A DNA stretch of 15,702 nt from Verrucomicrobiota bacterium (lineage in GTDB: Bacteria > Verrucomicrobiota > Verrucomicrobiia > Opitutales > UBA953). Below are positions 14,501-15,702 of this stretch, piece by piece. The position numbers and the translations under genes are program-made. Location: the NCBI GenBank assembly GCA_005798925.1, contig SYID01000046.1, positions 1 to 15,702 of the forward strand. Reading direction: 5' to 3'. How positions within the stretch are numbered: position 1 is the first letter of the stretch; the number at the start of each line of letters is the position of its first letter. The notes beneath the pieces are model-generated. The model worked only from the letters and a program-made list of their open reading frames with translations. It ran no database searches and was not told the DNA's origin.

Positions 14501-15383
14501 GGGACTGCCCTCGGGGCAGGCGACCGGGGACCGCGACGCGCGCTACCCGCGGGCCAACCGGCTCGACGCCGTGCCCGCCGCGGTCCGGGCCGCGCCGTCG
14601 GGAGAGGCGGCCTGGAACGGCCTGCGCTCGCTCGACGACCGGCAGCTGCGGCTCCTCGCGCAGGGCATAGTGGACGAGATCCGTTGGCGGACGATCTACC
14701 CGCACCGCAACGAGAACTACGTGTCGCCGAACCACGACCAACCGCGCTCGTACCGGGGGGCGACGGCGACGACCCGCGTGAACGTGCCCGCCCCGTTCCA
14801 AGGGCTCGCGCAGTTCGTGAACCGGTACCTCTGCAACACCTTCGCCTTCATCGGCCACGGCGGTTGCCTGCAGAACGGCATCCATCGCGCCCACGCGGCC
14901 GGCGCCACGCTCGCGCCGGCCGCCGGGCCGGGCACGCCGCTGTCGGCGGAAGGCGCGCAGGCGCCGAACCAAGGCCCGGGCCAGACGCCCTGGACCGACC
15001 CCACCTGCCGCGTGAACCTGCGCGGCGGCGAGGCCTCCGGCCCGGCCATCGGGACCGCCACGATGGCGGAAGGGGCGCCGGGCGCGCTCCTGCAGTCCGA
15101 CTTGCTGGAGGCGATCGGACCGGCGCTCACGGCGCGCTCCGATACGTTCGTCATCCGCGTCTACGCCGAGGCCGCCACGGCCGACGGCGTCGCCGGCGCG
15201 TGGTTCGAAGCCGTCGCGCAACGCCGCCCCGAGTTCATGGACGCGCGTCAGGCCGCCGAGACGCCCGTGACGCATCCGACGGATTCCCGGCTGAAGAACC
15301 CGGCGCTCCGGCCGGTGAACCGCATGCTCGGCCGCCGCTTCCATCTGACGGACTTCCGCGGCCTCCGCGCCGATCAGCTATGA
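11565..15383 (+). CDS. Verru_Chthon cassette protein A (very large pilin-like secretion protein)
   Basis: A 1272-residue protein with a type IV pilin-like N-terminus: a basic leader ending RSG, a prepilin-type G18/F19 junction, then a hydrophobic helix (19-43). Position +5 is Leu, not the usual Glu, as in GspK/PilX-like minor pilins. Family hallmarks of Verru_Chthon cassette protein A appear near the C-terminus: GAFNVNSVSPNAWAALL (about 959-975), FQGLAQFVNRYL (about 1078-1089) and the terminal LGRRFHLTDFRGL. Such proteins are encoded in multicopy cassettes with smaller pilin-like proteins B, C and D in Verrucomicrobiota; their function is unknown, and a pseudopilus or secretion role is inferred from the N-terminus. 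The rest of the chain is Pro/Arg/Ala-rich without a recognised enzyme domain. The GTG at 11565 directly follows an in-frame TAA and is the only start that keeps the whole leader. The stop overlaps the next gene by four bases (ATGA). Confidence 0.87.
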   Translation: MSSPRATPSASRPTARSGFSLVLTLTVMAMLTLTVITAAAFITVESRLATQHHLATRARLNGLAAVRLALAHLQQEAGPDQRATARADFTVTHTQPGRNWTGVRNAMWTGVWRNDAPLQPPAWLISGRHDRTAGAQSASLASSFDPRQPVSAANPAPDYPEAVWLPWQTDYAPPASTLVTLVGAATAEGPVDAVPAIIKAAPETPGRPDGRVSLPKIALPDQARGAYAYWIGDEGVKIRLDARDPRAAGADKARRLAVKGAGGVALGLLPGFTDDAGAAIDPRIRRLTDFAVAPPSGVALPTEAAARGLWTDATVASEGVLADALWGGLQVDLSTLFEKPLDAFRLTEYGGGPGASTYVYSPWDQTTGSGPTDATAVFADARALLRCREEGMANDRLVAPIYSLPDRARPSARLRGPLWEALRAHHLLYRELSDRPGRAPSLDARAHFPNTVALAGLINASTAHYGHLYNRMDTPEDVWATDTLRGTPAPRPLKPGVFPYVARQQLVLGLQDAGGELRLVLTPITVLHNPYNVALRLNPVNSGDAAMRLSFRHWNHWKIDFTANSEASTTSWWHDLLTMASRTGGNPNAAESMRVYIPPLTLEPGELRVFSLPGPQPMRFDRLGTTVPRFDFRGGFYVPCLTPGGGPLNRNGTDTLSVRFRSEGPFYVRHMISCWPGDRLDETGNAGDASLYNAASEVTELLSNDLGAGRSGSAPAKLIPPGAVLPSPRQPPAVLAVLDYAVRWPGDALPFPLFTRSNPTAAMTRPEATGWSPGGMPAGHATTSSSFRMTIRAANDWSEVLETDGSGGKAFGGLSASSSGQHGAVFTSVPLAAPVSLAEYAHANIHLRDQDPLLAAGNSFASPFIPRHRVWNYRSGQNNTDLDRSYLINAALFDRHFLSGAAPTWADGREVTPLTQVLDDFAAGRTRLGNVRLRPLPAADTAARLRSHRTFATAVMSEGAFNVNSVSPNAWAALLGATKGLPSGQATGDRDARYPRANRLDAVPAAVRAAPSGEAAWNGLRSLDDRQLRLLAQGIVDEIRWRTIYPHRNENYVSPNHDQPRSYRGATATTRVNVPAPFQGLAQFVNRYLCNTFAFIGHGGCLQNGIHRAHAAGATLAPAAGPGTPLSAEGAQAPNQGPGQTPWTDPTCRVNLRGGEASGPAIGTATMAEGAPGALLQSDLLEAIGPALTARSDTFVIRVYAEAATADGVAGAWFEAVAQRRPEFMDARQAAETPVTHPTDSRLKNPALRPVNRMLGRRFHLTDFRGLRADQL

Positions 15384-15702
15384 GACTCGGCGGCCTGCTC
15401 ATGCTCGCCGGCGCCCTGGCCCTCGGACAAACCAAGGCGCCGCCGGAGATCCGTTGCGACTTCCGCGCGCTGGCGTTGTCCGCCCCGATCGCCGACGCCG
15501 CGTTCGTCACGGACCGTCGGCCGACGCCCTTGCTGATCCCCAGTGACTTCTTCTCGGCCGCGCAGGCCTATCGCGGCCCCGCCGAGCTCACGCTCGGTCG
15601 CCTCGAAACCTCCGCGGCCAAGGCGCCCGGCGACGACGGCGAGGACGCCGCGGCCCGGCAGGCGGACGCGGCCTACGCCGCGCTGGCGCAGGAAGCCGCC
15701 GA
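15380..15702 (+). CDS. Secreted protein of unknown function, 3' end outside window
   Basis: The frame opens with an ATG overlapping the stop of the Verru_Chthon A gene in ATGA, and stays open to the window edge (107 complete codons). MRLGGLLMLAGALALG is a plausible signal peptide, without a lipobox and without the GF-type cleavage site and Glu of a pilin, so it is not obviously cassette protein B, C or D. The visible mature part has RCDFRALAL, LLIPSDFFSAAQAYRGP and ELTLGRLE, suggestive of beta-strands, followed by an Ala/Asp-rich stretch (DDGEDAAARQADAAYAALAQ) that may form a helix or coiled coil. The four-base overlap implies translational coupling to the pilin-like gene. I do not recognise the family. 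Confidence 0.72.
   Translation, partial: MRLGGLLMLAGALALGQTKAPPEIRCDFRALALSAPIADAAFVTDRRPTPLLIPSDFFSAAQAYRGPAELTLGRLETSAAKAPGDDGEDAAARQADAAYAALAQEAA

Noticed and set aside
13716..15344. 542-residue minus-strand frame
   Set aside because: Also antisense to the cassette A gene, with no motif or start context.

Overview
The window is high-GC DNA from what is probably a member of the Verrucomicrobiota. The best lineage marker is the very long pilin-like gene on the right, which matches the Verru_Chthon cassette protein A family, known from that phylum. A class-level placement (Opitutae-like) is only a guess. Genes are densely packed, no stretch of 300 bases lacks a gene, and I see no tRNA, rRNA, CRISPR array, insertion sequence or phage gene. 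Both ends cut through genes.

Layout. Left block (1-2824): on the minus strand, a two-domain acyltransferase resembling bifunctional ornithine-lipid synthases (OlsF type; its end lies outside the window) follows a TatD-family nuclease. A small EVE-domain protein is divergent on the plus strand. Central block (2814-11509): a set of catabolic-looking genes around a LysR regulator. On the minus strand, in order of transcription, lie lysR, an MFS transporter, an enolase-superfamily (mandelate racemase/muconate lactonizing) enzyme, a secreted ThuA-domain protein and a second MFS transporter. A hairpin separates the last two. Divergent from lysR, on the plus strand, are a dihydrodipicolinate-synthase-like aldolase/lyase and an Old Yellow Enzyme-like flavin oxidoreductase, 8 bases apart. 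Right block (11565-15702): the Verru_Chthon cassette protein A gene, and a secreted protein of unknown function whose start overlaps its stop codon.

How the parts may work together (inference). The 70-base lysR/aldolase intergenic region is the natural control point for both arms of the central block. Transporter, enolase-type lyase/isomerase/dehydratase, aldolase and reductase are the parts expected of an uptake and breakdown route for an organic acid (sugar acid, cyclic or aromatic acid). I do not recognise the combination as a named pathway, so the substrate is open. This is the best candidate in the window for an undescribed system. The right block is part of a surface or secretion pseudopilin apparatus that is itself uncharacterised.

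A sequence-level oddity: most genes lack a Shine-Dalgarno sequence, and five start codons (tatD-like, both MFS, thuA-like, aldolase) are immediately preceded by CCCC, each with a T at position -7.
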